DNA of 64,000 nt from positions 97,917,022-97,981,021 of the forward strand of contig NC_089492.1 in the NCBI RefSeq assembly GCF_036850765.1. The letters run 5' to 3'. The number at the start of each line of letters is the position of its first letter. Position 1 is the stretch's first letter. Below are positions 10,187 through 23,304 of this stretch, one piece after another. The DNA comes from Saccopteryx bilineata (Eukaryota > Chordata > Mammalia > Chiroptera > Emballonuridae). The translations under genes were made by a program, and so were the position numbers. The notes below the pieces were generated by a model that saw only the letters and a program-made list of their open reading frames with translations, was not told the origin of the DNA and made no database searches.

Positions 10187-12912
10187 GAAAAGATCAATAA
10201 AATTGACAAACCCTTGGCAAGACTTACCAAGGAAAAAAGAGAATGAACTCATATAAACAAAATCCAAAATGAAAGAGGAGAAATCACCACGGACACCGTA
10301 GATATACAAAGAAATATTGTAGAATACTATGAAAAACTTTATGCCACTAAATTCAACAACCTAGAAGAAATGGATAAATTCCTAGAAAAATACAACCTTC
10401 CTAGACTGAGTCAAGAAGAAGCAGAAAGCCTAAACAGACCTATCAGTAGAGAAGAAATAGAAAAAACCATTAAAAACCTCCCCAAAAATAAAAGTCCAGG
10501 CCCTGACGGCTATACCAGCGAATTTTATCAAACATTCAAAGAAGACTTGGTTCCTATTCTACTCAAAGTCTTCCAAAAAATTGAAGAAGAAGCAATACTT
10601 CCAAACACATTTTATGAGGCCAACATAACCCTCATACCAAAACCAGGCAAGGATGGCACAAAAAAAGAAAACTACAGACCAATATCTCTAATGAATACAG
10701 ATGCTAAAATACTAAACAAAATACTAGCAAATCGAATACAACAACATATTAGAAAAATAATACATCATGATCAAGTGGGATTCATCCCAGAATCTCAAGG
10801 ATGGTTCAACATACGTAAAACGGTTAACGTAATACACCATATCAACAAAACAAAGAACAAAAACCACATGATCTTATCAATAGATGCAGAAAAGGCTTTC
10901 GATAAAATACAACACAATTTTATGTTTAAGACTCTCAACAAAATGGGTATAGAAGGAAAATATCTCAACATGATAAAGGCCATATATGATTAACCATCAG
11001 CTAACATCATATTAAATGGCACTAAACTGAAGGCTTTCCCCCTTAAATCAGGAACAAGACAGGGTTGTCCACTCTCTCCACTCTTATTTAATGTGGTACT
11101 AGAGGTTCTCGCCACAGCAATCAGACAAGACAAAGAAATAAAAGGCATCCATATCGGAAAAGAAGAAGTAAAGGTATCACTTTTTGCAGATGATATGATC
11201 CTATACATCGAAAACCCCAAAGAATCCACAAAAAGACTACTAGAAACAATAAGCCAATACAGTAAGGTCGCAGGATACAAAATTAACATTCAGAAGTCAA
11301 TAGCCTTTCTATATGCCAACAATGAAACAACTGAGAAGGAACTCAAAAGAATAATCCCCTTCACGATTGCAACAAAAAAAATAAAATACTTAGGAATAAA
11401 CTTAACAAAGAATGTAAAGGACTTATATAATGAAAACTATAAACCATTTTTAAGGGAAATTGAAAAAGATATAATGAGATGGAAGAATATACCTTGTTCT
11501 TGGCTAGGAAGAATAAATATAATCAAGATGGCTATATTACCCAAAGCAATATACAAATTCAATGCAATTCCCATCAAACTTCCAATGACGTTTTTTGAAG
11601 AAATAGAGCAAAAAATCATCAGATTTATATGGAACTATAAAAAACCCGGAATAGCCAAAGCAATCCTAAAGAAAATGAATGAAGCTGGGGGCATTACAAT
11701 ACCTGACTTCAAACTCTATTATAGGGCCACGACAATCAAAACAGCATGGTATTGGCAGAAAAATAGACACTCAGACCAATGGAACAGAATAGAAAGTCCA
11801 GAAATAAAACCACATATATATAGTCAAATAATTTTTGATAAAGGGGCCAACAACACACAATGGAGAAAAGAAAGCCTCTTCAATAAATGGTGCTGGGAAA
11901 ACTGGAAAGCCACATGCAAAAGAATGAAACTGGACTACAGTTTGTCCCCCTGTACTAAAATTAACTCAAAATGGATCAAAGATCTAAACATAAGACCTGA
12001 AACAATTAAGTACATAGAAGAAGACATAGGTACTCAACTCATGGACCTGGGTTTTAAAGAGCATTTTATGAATTTGACTCCAATGGCAAGAGAAGTGAAG
12101 GCAAAAATTAATGAATGGGACTACATCAGACTAAGAAGTTTTTGCTCAGCAAGAGAAACTGATAACAAAATAAACAGAAAGCCAACTAAATGGGAAATGA
12201 TATTTTCAAACAACAGCTCAGATAAGGGCCTAATATCCAAAATATACAAAGAACTCATAAAACTCAACAACAAACAAACAAACAATCCCATAAAAAAATG
12301 GGAAGAGGATATGAACAGACACTTCTCCCAGGAAGAAATACAAATGGCCAACAGATATATGAAAAGATGCTCATCTTCTTTAGCTATTAGAGAAATGCAA
12401 ATCAAAACAGCAATGAGATACCACCTCACACCTGTTCGATTAGCTATTATTAGCAAGACAGGTAATAGCAAATGTTGGAGAGGCTGTGGAGAAAAAGGAA
12501 CCCTCATACACTGTTGGTGGGAATGTAAAGTAGTACAACCATTATGGAAGAAAGTATGGTGGTTCCTCAAAAAACTGCAAATAGAACTACCTTATGACCC
12601 AGCAATCCCTCTACTGGGTATATACCCCAAAACTCAGAAACATTGATACGTAAAGACACATGCAGCCCCATGTTTATTGCAGCATTGTTCACAGTGGCCA
12701 GGACATGGAAACAACCAAAAAGCCCGTCAATAGATGACTGGATAAAGAAGATGTGGCACATATACACTATGGAATACTACTCAGCCATAAGAAATGATGA
12801 CATCGGAACATTTACAGCAAAATGGTGGGATCTAGATAACATGATACAAAGCGAAATAAGTAAATCAGAAAAAAACAGGAACTGCATTATTCCATACGTA
12901 GGTGGGACATAA

Positions 12913-13190
12913 AAGTGAAACTAAGAGACATTGATAAGAGTGTGGTGGTTACAGGGGGGAGGGGGGAATGGGAGAGGGAAAGGGGGAGGGGGAGGAGCAC
13001 AAAGAAAACAAGATAGAAGGTGACAGAGGACAATCTGACTTTGGGTGACGGGTATGCATCATAATTGAATGACAAGATACCCTGGTCTTGTTATCTTTGA
13101 ATATATGTATCCTGATTTATTGATGTCACCCCATTAAAAAAAAAATAAAATAAAATAAATTTATTTAAAAAAAAACAAAGAAAAAAAAAA
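12913..13190 (+). other. L1-A 3' UTR with G-rich tract and A-tail
   Basis: It follows the ORF2 stop. A G-run cluster at 12954-12995 could form a G-quadruplex on the sense strand. Next come a conserved block (CACAAAGAAAACAAGATAGA at about 12998) shared with the L1-B 3' UTR, CCTGATTTATTGATGTCACC near 13110, and an A-rich tail. Confidence 0.88.
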
Positions 13191-13204
13191 CAATATCAGT
13201 AATG

Positions 13205-13872
13205 AAGATCACAATGGAAGGAATTAAAAACAGGATGGATAGAGCTGAGGATCGAATCAGCATGTTGGAGGACAACTTCAATGAAGGCAAGAAAGCAGAG
13301 AAAAAAAATGAGACTCAAAAAGTCTGAGGAATATCTTAGAGAGCTCTGTGACAACATGAGGAGAAATAACATCCACATCATAGGGGTTCCTGAAGAAGAA
13401 GAAAAAGAACAAGGGATAGAGACTTTGTTCAATCATATCATAGCTGAAAACTTCCCTAAATTAATGCAGGAGAAACTCTCACAAGTTCAAGAAGGACAGA
13501 GAACTAAATTAAAGAGAAACCCAAAGAAACCTACTCCAAGACACATCATAATTAAAATACCAAAGCTAAGTGATAAAGAGAAAATATTAAAAGCTGCAAA
13601 AAAAAAAAAAAAAGCTATCACCTACAAAGGAACCCCCATAAGGATGACATCCAACTTCTCAACAGAAACACTTGAAGTCAGAAGGGAATGGCAAGAAATA
13701 TTCAAAGTAATGCAGAACAAGAACCTACAACCAAGACTACTTTATGCAGCAAGGCTATCATTTAAAATTGAAGGAGAAATAAAAAGCTTCCCAGACAAAA
13801 AAAAAAAAAAAACTCAAGGAATTCATTAAAACCAAACCAATGCTGCAGGAAATGTTAAGAGGCCTATTGTAA
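13205..13872 (+). pseudogene. L1-B ORF1, C-terminal part
   Basis: Contains the end of the coiled coil, an RRM-like block (NNIHIIGVPEEEE), and the C-terminal domain (TYKGTPIRMTSNFSTETLEV then RREW; LQPRLLYAARLSF). A frameshift near 13300 separates the coiled-coil part from the main open frame (13281-13829). Another in an A-run near 13797-13812 precedes the last codons, which end LLRGLL-type at 13872. Same family and role as L1-A ORF1p, recognisably an older sister sequence. Confidence 0.85.
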
Positions 13873-13929
13873 ACCGATCAAAGTGGGAAAAGAATATAGC
13901 AAAAGAGTAATACAGCTTTAAAGAATAAA

Positions 13930-16900
13930 AAGGCAATAAATAACTACATATCAATAATAACCTTAAATGTAAATGGATTAAATGATCCAATCAAAAGACA
14001 TAGGGTAGCTGCATGAATAAGAAAACAGGACCCATACATATGCTGTCTACAAGAGACAAACACTAAAACAAAAGATACACATAGATTAAAGGTAAAAGGA
14101 TGGAAAAACACATTTTATGCAAATGGAAATGAAAAAAGAAGCAGGGGTAGCAATACTTATATCAGACAAAATGGACTTTAAAGCAAAGGATATAATAAGA
14201 GGTAAAGAAGGCCACTACATAATGATAAAGGAAGTAATTCAACAGGAAGATATAACTATTATAAATATCTATGCACCTAATACAGGAGCACCTAAATACA
14301 TAAAACAGACTTTGATGGATTTAAAGACGAGATCAACAGCAATACTATAATAGTAAGGGATTTCAATACCCCACTAACATCACTAGATAGATCCTCAAGA
14401 AAGAAAATTAACAAAGAAATAGCAGACTTATTGGACACACTAGATCAACTCGATTTAATAGATATCTTCAGAACCTTTCACCCTAAATCAGCAGAATATA
14501 CATTCTTTTCAAGTGGTCATGGTACATTCTCTAGGATAGACCACATGTTAGGGTACAAAAACAGTCTCAACAAATTTAAGAAGATTGAAATCATATCAAG
14601 CACTTTCTCTGATCACAATGGCATGAAACTAGAAATCAACCACAACAGAAAAGCTCAAAAATTCTCAAACACATGGAAACTAAATAGCAGGTTGTTACAT
14701 AACGAATGGATTAAGAATGAGATCAAAGAAGAAATTTAAAAAATTCCTAGAAACAAATGACAAGGAGCATACAAGCTCAAAATTTATGGGACACAGCAAA
14801 AGCAGTACAGAGGGGGAAGTTCATAGAACTACAGGTACACCTTAAGAAACTAGAAAAAGCTCAAATAAACAACTTAACCCTGCATCTAATGTAATTAGAA
14901 AAAGAACAGCAAGTAAAGTCCAAATGTAGTAGAAGAAAGGAAATAATAAAGATCAGAGCAGAAATAAATAACATAAAGGCTAAAGAAACAATACAGAGGA
15001 TCAATGAAACTAGGAGCTGGTTCTTTGAAAAGGTAAACAAGGTTGATGAACCTTTAACTAGACTCACCAAGAAAAAGAGAGAGAGGACTCAAATAAATAA
15101 AATTAGAAATGAGAGTGGAGAAATAATAACTGACACAACAGAAATACAAAATATTGTAAGAAAATACTATGAAGAACTGTATGCCTAAGAACTAGACAAC
15201 CTAGATGAAATGGACAAATTCTTTGAAACATACAATCTTCCAAAAATCAATCTGGAAGAATCAGAAAACCTAAACAGACTGATTACACCAAATGATATCA
15301 AAACAGTTATCAAAAAACTCCCAAAAAAGAAAAGTCCTGGGCCTGATGGCTTCACAACTGAACGCTACCAAATATTCAAAGAAGAAGTAACTCCTATCCT
15401 TCTCAACCTATTTCAAAAAATTCAAGAGGAAGGAAAACTTCCAACCTCCTTTTATGAGGCGAGCATAATTTTGATTCCAAAACCAGGCAAAAACAACACA
15501 AAGAAAGAAAATTATAGGCCAATGTCTCTGTTGAATATAGATGCTAAAATCCTCAACAAAATATTAGCAAACCGGATCCAACAACATATGGAAAAAATCA
15601 TACACCATGATCAAGTGGGATTTATTCTTGAGAGGCAAGGCTGGTACAATATTCATAAATCAATCAATGTGATTCATCACATAAACAAAAGGAAGGAGAA
15701 AAACTACATGATAATTTCAATAGATGCAGAAAAAGCATTTGATAAAATCCAGCACCTGTTCATGATCAAAACTACCAGAAAGTGGGAATAGAGGGAACAT
15801 ACCTCAACATGATAAAAGCCATCTATGACAAACCCACAGACAACATCGTACTCAATGGGCAGAAATTAAAAGCAATATCCTTAAGATCAGGAACAAGGCA
15901 GGGGTGCCCCCTTTTACCACTCTTATTCAACATAGTCCTGGAAGTCCTAGTCACAGCAATCAGACAAGAAGAAGAAATAAAAGGCATTCAAGTTAGAAAA
16001 GAAGAAGTAAAACTATCATTATTTGCAGATGATATGATATTGTATATAGAAAACCCTAAAGTCTCAGTAAAAAAACTACTGGACCTGATAAATGAATTCA
16101 GTAAATTGGCAGGATATAAAACTAATACTCAGAAATCAGAGGCATTTTTATACGCCAACAATGAACAGTCAGAAAGAGAAATTAAGGAAACAATCCCCTT
16201 CATTATTACAACCAAAAAAATAAAGTACCTAGGATAAATTTAACCAAGGAGACTAAAGACTTGTACTAGGAAAATTATAAAGCATTGATAAAAGAAATCA
16301 AGGAAGATACAAACCGTGCTCATGGTTAGGAAGAATAAACATCATTAAAATGTCTATATTACCCAAAGCAATCTATAAATTCAATGTAATACCAATTTAA
16401 ATACCAATAACATACTTCAAAGATATAGATCACATATTCCAAAAATTTATATGGAACCAAAAAAGAACACGAATAGCCTCAGCAATCTTAAAAAAAGAAG
16501 AATAAAGTGGGAGGTATAACACTTCCTGATATCAAGTTATACTACAAGGCCATTGTACTCAAAACAGCCTGGTACTGGCATAAGAACAGGCATATAGATC
16601 AATGGATCAGAACAGAGAACCCAGAAATAAACCCACAGCTCTATGGACAACTGATATTTTACAAAGGAGGTAAGGAAATACAATGGAGTGAAGACAGCCT
16701 CTTTAACAAATGGTGTTAGGAAAATTGGACAGCTACCTGCAAAAAAATGAATCTAGACCACCAGCTTACACCATTCACAAAAATAAACTCAAAATGGATA
16801 AAAGACTTAAATGTAAGCCATGAAACCATAAGCATCTTAGAAGAAAACATAGGCAGTAAGCTCTTCGACATCTCTTGGAGCAATATATTTGCTGATTTAT

Positions 16901-17726
16901 CTCCATGGGCAAGTGAAATAAAAGACAAGATAAACAAATGGGACTATATCAAACTAAAAAGCTTTTGCACAGCTAAAGACAATAAGAATAAAATAAAAAG
17001 ACAAACTACACATTGGGAGAACATATTCCACAATACGTCTGATAAGGGGTTAATAACCAAAATTTATAAAGAACTTGTAAATCTCAACACCAGGAAGACA
17101 AACAATCCAATAAAAAAATAGGCAAAGGAAATGAATAGAGAAGAGGACATACAGATGGCCAATAGGCATATGAAAAAATGCTCAACATCACTAATCATTA
17201 GAGAAATGCAAATTAAAACCACAATGAGATATCACCTCACACCAGTAAGAATGGCGCACATCAACAAAACAACACAAAATAAGTGCTGGTGAGGATGTGG
17301 AGAAAAGGGAACCCTCCTGCATCGCTGGTGGGAATGCAGAATGGTGCAGCCACTGTTGAAAACAGTATGGAGATTCCTCAAAAAATTGAAAATTGAACTG
17401 CCTTTTGGCCTAGCTATCCCACTTTTAGGAATATACCCCAAGAACACCATAGACCTGCTCAAAAGGAGAAATGCACCCTCATGTTTGTGGCAGCATTGTT
17501 CACAATAGCGAAGATCTGGAAACAGCCCAAGTGTCCATCAGAGGACGAGTAGATTAAATTGCTTTGGTACATATATACTATGGAATACTACTCAGCCATA
17601 AGAAATTCACATGGCATCGGATCATTTACAATAACACGGATAGACCTTGATAACATTATACGGAGTGAAATAATTAAATCAGAAAAAACTAAGAACTATA
17701 TGAATCCATACATAGATGGGACATAA
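13930..17726 (+). pseudogene. L1-B ORF2p, multiply disrupted
   Basis: About 1,265 codons. The expected initiator position at 13930 reads AAG, so the start codon appears lost. The endonuclease N-terminus (NNYISIITLNVNGLN), the SRIDHMLG block (about 14530) and SDHNGMKLE are visible. Reverse transcriptase follows ([16 protein letters not shown] near 15335; [13 protein letters not shown] near 16020), then the C-terminal region to the stop at 17726. Open pieces lie at 14117-14350, 14431-14739, 15210-15791, 15782-16237, 16507-16719 and 16747-17121, separated by stops and small indels. The RT active-site residues are still present. Confidence 0.93.
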
Positions 17727-17984
17727 AAATGAGACTCAGAGACATGAACAAGAATGTAATGGTAACGGGGGTGAGGAGATTGGGGGAGGGGGCGAGGGGG
17801 CGAGGAAGGAAAGAGGGGGTGGGGGAGGGGAGGGGCACAAAGAAAACCAGATAGAAGGTGACGGAAGACAATTTGACTTTGGGTGAGGGGTACACAGCAT
17901 AATCAAATGTCAAAATAATCTGGAGATATTTTCTCTCAACATATGTACCCTGATTTATCAATGTCACTGCATTAAATTTAATTT
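17727..17984 (+). other. L1-B 3' UTR with G-rich tract
   Basis: A long G-run cluster at 17767-17835 lies at the same place as the one in L1-A. It is followed by the shared CACAAAGAAAACCAGATAGA block and a degenerate A-rich end. Confidence 0.85.
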
Positions 17985-18004
17985 AAAAAATTTTTTTAAA
18001 TGGA

Positions 18005-18172
18005 ATTGTTTTATGATCTAGTGATTCCCCTTCTGGAAATATATCTAAAGAAACCCAGGACACTGATTCAAAAGAATATATGCACCCTTATATTCATTGC
18101 AGCATTATTTACAGTAGTCAAAATTTGGAAGCAGTTCTAGTGTCCATCAGTAGATGGGTGGATAAACAAAAG
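18005..18172 (+). mobile_element. L1 element C, 3' portion
   Basis: Continues ORF2 of the oldest L1 exactly where 3949 stopped: TTGTTTTATGATCTAGTGAT, then TTCATTGCAGCATTATTTAC and a GTGGATAAACAAA end. It stops before the ORF2 end, so its 3' UTR is missing. Confidence 0.85.
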
Positions 18173-21100
18173 ATCACCTTTCCATTCAGAAGTTGTAACT
18201 TCTCAAAATATTTGTACATTTTGGTAGAGAACTAGACAAATTTAGCTTTTTTTCTGAACCACACTTAAATTGTATTTTCTCCATGAAGGCTTAATGATAC
18301 CATCTCAACCTCAGAAGAACCAAATTGATACATTTTATTTAACCATATCTTACACTACTGATAGCATTCTACATTTTATCATAATTATCTGTTACTTGAT
18401 AATCCACACTGCATCATAAACTTCTGTAGAATTAGGCCTGGCAATATGGTATAATCCTCACCACTGTAGAATTTAATATTAAAACTCGTTAAAGGTCAAA
18501 GGGCAGTGAATAAAGTGTTACTCTTAGGCTTGGGCTAATGGAAGTTTTGTTTGAAAAGCTTTTTTTGGAAACAGTAGTTAAGACAAATGAAGAGAGTTGT
18601 TTATGCTTCCTCTGTTGAATGGCACTACACTGAGTTGCAAGAGCTGTGAATTGGCATGCAAGCCTTTGAATATAAGGTTGTATAAAATTGGTGGGCAAGG
18701 GAGCTATGGCCTTCAACAGGTCAAGGTGATCCATACATGGTCCTCAGCCATGGCAGCCATATATGTCTTATATCCATGAGGAAACAAAAGAAGCTACATC
18801 TCTGGGTACCTGCCAGACCTCCTAATGAGATAAAGATGTTACATTTGCTGTATCTTCTGCTTTTTCTTTTTCTAAAAAAATAATTTAACTATAGTATTAA
18901 GGAGTTTTTGTTTATGTCTCATGAGCCTTACTGCCATATAAAACCATAACCAAAGCTTTGATACTGTAGGAAGTCTACTGTAGCTTATTTAAATAATGAC
19001 ACAACCAATATAGCATTTGCTAAATGATCTCAGTTCATTAGACTAATAACCCTGGCACTTGCAATTGTTGAAAAATCAGGACAAAGGTAGGGGGTCACAA
19101 AGTTCAGCAGGAATTATAATCAGGGAATAGTCCATATGACTAGAATGTAAGATGGAAGGAAGGCAAATGCATGGCTATAGAGTCTAACATAGTGCAGTGA
19201 GCCTGTGCACACCCCTGAAATTTGACACAATAGTTTTGATGAATATGTATGTGATTATTCCTGAGATGTTCACATTTTAAAAAGATCATGAAAGATGACC
19301 CCATAAAATGTTAAGAGATGCTACTTTTACTTTAGAAGGTCTGTCTGAGTACTCTTTTGACAGAAATTCAGGCAATTTATGAGGAAAATTACTTCTTTGA
19401 TGCTTCCAGGTTGCTACTTTGCAAATTACTCTTAGACTCTAACAAGTGGCTTTCATTTGCTAAAATTAAGGTTAATTTTTACCCTGAAATGTCTTGCTCA
19501 TCCCTGAGGAATTACTCAAACACTGTTTAAGGGCAAACGTTTCCAAGAGTTCGGGATAACAGCCAACATACTCTACTATTTCTAATTAAGACTATCAGAG
19601 CCTCTCTTCTCCTTTCCCTAATGCAAATATAACACATTATTGGGTGTGAGAGACAAACACAAAAATAGGAACAAGGTTAATGTGAAAACAAAGAAGTGTT
19701 TGTTTTTAATTTGACTGACGTTAGGAACAAAAATCATTAGGATGGGTCAAAGTATCTCTTTCCCCTCCTTCACCATCTCCACCTAATGACATTTCAGTTC
19801 CTGTAAGAGTCATTCAGAAAATACCAACATGACAGCAGGGAAAGACACAGATGAAAAGAATTTCAAAATATTCATTATTAATGTTGGTGGTTATGGTGGT
19901 ATTAATTACGGATAGACAGTGTTTTCTACATAGAGATTATCCACAATGGCATAAAGTCCTCAGCTTCAAGTGAGACAACAGCCAAGCAATAACAGCCTGA
20001 ACTAGAGAGCCGAGTTAGTTTTTTGTCATTTAACAAGTGTATGAGAGGTTTTGTTTTTATAGTCATTTGTTAAGCCAGTACCAGGGTTTTAGAATTGTCA
20101 TTGCTACAATTTTCAAACTTCTTTTCAATATTCTAAAATGGTTGAAGTCACCCCTAACATCACACTCTCACACAATTTTATTCAACATAATTACACAAGC
20201 AAAATTTAACACAGAACAAGTGCTTCTTCGTGTAATTCCTATTCTTTGTACCGAATAGGAATAACTATCCTGAAACCTCTGCTTCCCCAAAGGACTTATT
20301 CCAAGAACACAGTCACCTCCTATCTCTAGATAAAGGGTTCTCTAGGACCACATTTGCTGGTGTCAAGAGTTTACCATCCAATATATAAACAAGAGATGGA
20401 AACAGAGGTGGTATAGGCACTGTTTGCCTTAGTATAAGCAGTCAGTGTGCTTTTATTTTTGCTTTGTTTCATTATGTTTGTTGGTTGAACCTCAAATAGA
20501 AAGGTTTCAGTTCATCATAATCCTCAATTCTAGTTCTAGCCTTATTAAAGAACCAGTGGAAGACATCTCTCTTTTTATAAGCATTTATTTATTTAGCACA
20601 TTTGATCTTCATCCAATGTTATTTCTATCACACTAGACAATGGCTGGATTCATTACTACTGTTTGATATTGTTTTGATGCCTGTTTAGTGGCAAAAACAA
20701 AACATCTGTACTTTTAAAAAATAAAATACATTATGAGTTCTTGTTAATCTTATAATTAAGTCTAATTTATACCAAAATCCTAGTCTCAGAGATATCAAGA
20801 TAGCTACTCATTTGCTTTGTACCACAAAATTAAAACAGCTTCTGAATACCAGTACTGGAATGATGTCATGAAGATAGTGACAAGGTAGGTCCTGACTTCA
20901 GATCTCCTCATAAGAAACCAACAAGACACCATTGTGAAAATATTAGAGCCTAAAGCACCTCCCAGACCACAAACATTAAGAAGGATTGAATTAGTAGAAT
21001 AAATGGAGTAGCTAGATTTTGACCATATCACCCAGGATTTGAACACTGAACACATTTGCCACAGCCTGGCTTTCTGAGGTTGGGTGCCTGAAATCCAGCT

Positions 21101-22585
21101 GGCAGTTCTTTCAATTTTTGTAACTTGGAAAGGACAGCCCTGTACTGCTGGCCTGACCAGCTGGTGGCCTCAGGAGGAAGATGAGGGTCTCTGTTATTCT
21201 TTATCACCTCACTTTCCTCTCCTTCCCATTAAAAAATAAAATACAATTCCCAGTAGCAATAACATCATGAGAAAAGATATACTAGTGCAATTAGATATAT
21301 CTCTGGAAAATACATAACCAAATCAATAAGAAACTGGATCAATTAGCTAGCTAGATGGAGACCAACTGAAAAGTCATATTGGTCTGGAGATGGGGAATCA
21401 GTATTTTGGGACAGAATGAAGTCAATCTGCAAAGAGAAGGGAATGGAACGTACACACAAAGGTAAGTGACTGAGGTAGGTGTTCTGGCTTTCTAGTTCCT
21501 GTGACACCTGACCATCACTCAGTCCCTGCTCTTAGAGCCTTTGTATTCTTAAAATAAAATTCAACTTTTATTGCACTGGCTTAAGTGGGCCTCTTTTCCT
21601 TAATACCAAAGAACCTTGACTAGACTGTACAGCAAAGTTGAAATTATAAATCTTACCCTTCAATCTGTCTTATTTTCTGAGAATGTAGGCTACTTTATAT
21701 TCTATTAAGAATGGCTTCTTGTCAAAACTTCATGGAACCCCACTAAAAAGGGTTTTATCTCTATGCATACTCTATATAATGTGTGAATATGTACATTTCC
21801 ATAGTCATTGTCACTTTTCTCTCCTTTGAATATCAGCTAACCACTCTCTACTGTGCTTGCACTGCAAGCTGGTTTCTTCTTAGGTACAGTTCTTTTCCTC
21901 CATATATCACTGTTTTTATTTGATTGTTTTTATTTCCATATTTCAGGCACAGGCAACATAATTTTTACCAAATTTGTATATGTGTTATGTTGTTAAAATG
22001 AAAAAGATATTTTTATGTCATATTTTAGCAAGGATAAATAGATATTTGTACATAATTTTTTCCTGTTTATGTCCTAATTAATTCCCCTCAAATGACATAT
22101 GAAACCTTCCAATGGCAGTTATTCTGTCAGACCCAGTACTCCTCCTAGCAGCTCTTTTCCTCTAGAAATTTCAATTAAACTCTTCCAGTGTCCTCAAAAC
22201 ATTTTTGTTGTGTTTACCCCTTTCCCATGAGTCTTACACCATAAATCAGGTTGCAAATTATGAATTATTAATTTTTCATTACTGGATTCCTAAGTTCTTT
22301 TCTGAAAGCATGATCTTAAACTGGAAAAAATATTAGAAGAACCACTTCTGCTCCTGGATCCAGTTTCTTTCCCCAGACTTCATAATAACAAGTGAGTTGT
22401 TTTTTATATTGTGAAATACTACTGAACTGAGAAAAAAATAACTACATGAACCTAGCAAAAGTAGGTACTATTATATAGGGTTGATAAATTTTTAACGGAC
22501 CTTATATTATATCCTTACCCAGGAAAATAGCATACCTTTTTATTAGACATATCAATGTCTCTACAGTGAACACCAGGAAGTCTTT
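18173..22585. other. Unique DNA, no gene recognised
   Basis: About 4.4 kb of AT-rich DNA with only short chance frames (80 codons or fewer). I see no splice-linked coding pattern, SINE or L1. A sequence matching a strong splice donor (CAAAGGTAAGTGA near 21458) stands alone, without a coding frame beside it. Confidence 0.5.
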
Positions 22586-22658
22586 AGATGATAATGATAA
22601 TGAAGATGATAGATAGATAGATGATAGATAGATAGATGATAAAAAGATAGATAAAAAA
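22586..22658. repeat. GATA-rich microsatellite
   Basis: Interrupted GATA and GATGATA units. It directly borders an older dispersed-looking repeat on its right. Confidence 0.85.
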
Positions 22659-23064
22659 AGAGATCTGTTTTGTGCATTGACTCACACAATTATGGAGGTC
22701 AAGAGTCCCACGATCCACTTTCTGCGGACCAGAAAACCAGGAAAACCAGTAATGAAATTCAGCTTGAGTCTGAAGGCCTTAAAACCAGGAGTATCAATAG
22801 CTGAGGATAAAAGACAATGGATATTTCAGCTCAAGTGGAGACAGTAAATCCACCCTTTCTCCACTTTTTTGTTTTATACAAGCCCTCAGAGGATTGGATG
22901 ATGCCCAGCTGCCTTGGTGAAGGTCGTCATCTTTACTCAATCTGCAAACTCACATGTCAATCTCGTCCAAGACACTGTCATAGACACACCAAAAAATAAG
23001 ATTTTGTCAGTTACCTGGGCATCACTTGGCCCAGTCAAGTTGACACATAGAATTAACCATCACA
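22659..23064. repeat. Probable old mammalian interspersed repeat, unassigned
   Basis: The order of blocks (CACACAATTATGGAGGTCAA; TCAGAGGATTGGATGATGCC; GTCAAGTTGACACATAGAAT then TAACCATCACA) is one I recognise as recurring in mammalian genomes, often after GATA or GA microsatellites. I cannot name the family with confidence. It is non-coding. Confidence 0.45.
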
Positions 23065-23304
23065 AGTATCAACAATTTTCCTTGAGCGTCTCACTATTGC
23101 CTGGACATCCTCTTCATCATTCTGTTAAAAATATTAAATTCTGCTCCCTCATATAACAGAGTTACTGTCAAGGTACTTAATTTTATAATTCTTCTATATC
23201 CCCCTTGCTTTGCTCTATCTTTGCCATACCATTTCTCACCTCCTAATGTTTTCTGTTATTTATTATTGTTGTTGTTGTTATTTTCTGTTCCTCTTGCTAA
23301 AATT

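Larger units (their letters stand above)
8821..12912 (+). pseudogene. L1-A ORF2p (endonuclease / reverse transcriptase), disrupted
   Basis: About 1,280 codons without the SINE, close to the usual ORF2p size. It holds an AP-like endonuclease at the N-terminus, the Z region and reverse transcriptase ([13 protein letters not shown] near 10495; active site [12 protein letters not shown] near 11180), then the C-terminal cysteine-rich region ([18 protein letters not shown] near 12475). Lesions: a SINE at 9941-10186, TGA at 10244-10246, TAA at 10991-10993, and a frameshift just before 12643, after which the last ~90 codons continue to a stop at 12912. Family knowledge: ORF2p nicks target DNA and primes reverse transcription there. 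This copy cannot make a full protein. Confidence 0.95.
5105..13190 (+). mobile_element. L1 element A (youngest), full-length
   Basis: A complete L1 flanked by a 14-bp TSD with one mismatch: CAATATCAGAAATG (5091-5104) and CAATATCAGTAATG (13191-13204). It begins GGATGATGTCAGAGTAATGG and ends in an A-rich tail at about 13135-13190. In order it has a 2.39-kb 5' UTR with GC-rich monomers, ORF1 (7496-8517), a 303-bp spacer, ORF2 (8821-12912, containing a SINE) and a 3' UTR with a G-rich tract. Length without the SINE is about 7.8 kb, longer than the roughly 6-kb human L1, mainly because of the 5' UTR and spacer. It is now inactive: one ORF1 frameshift, and in ORF2 a SINE, two stops and one frameshift. 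It inserted into ORF1 of L1-B in the same orientation. Confidence 0.95.
13191..17984 (+). mobile_element. L1 element B, 3' portion
   Basis: Resumes after the right TSD of L1-A with the rest of ORF1, then a 57-bp spacer, ORF2 and a 3' UTR that aligns block by block with that of L1-A. The A-rich end is degenerate. It carries more stops and indels than L1-A and fewer than L1-C, which agrees with the insertion order. Confidence 0.92.

Noticed and set aside
12121..12570. 149-codon minus-strand frame
   Set aside because: It is the antisense shadow of the L1-A ORF2 C-terminal region.
21455..21475. Strong splice-donor-like sequence
   Set aside because: No coding frame or acceptor partner is visible nearby; such matches are common by chance.
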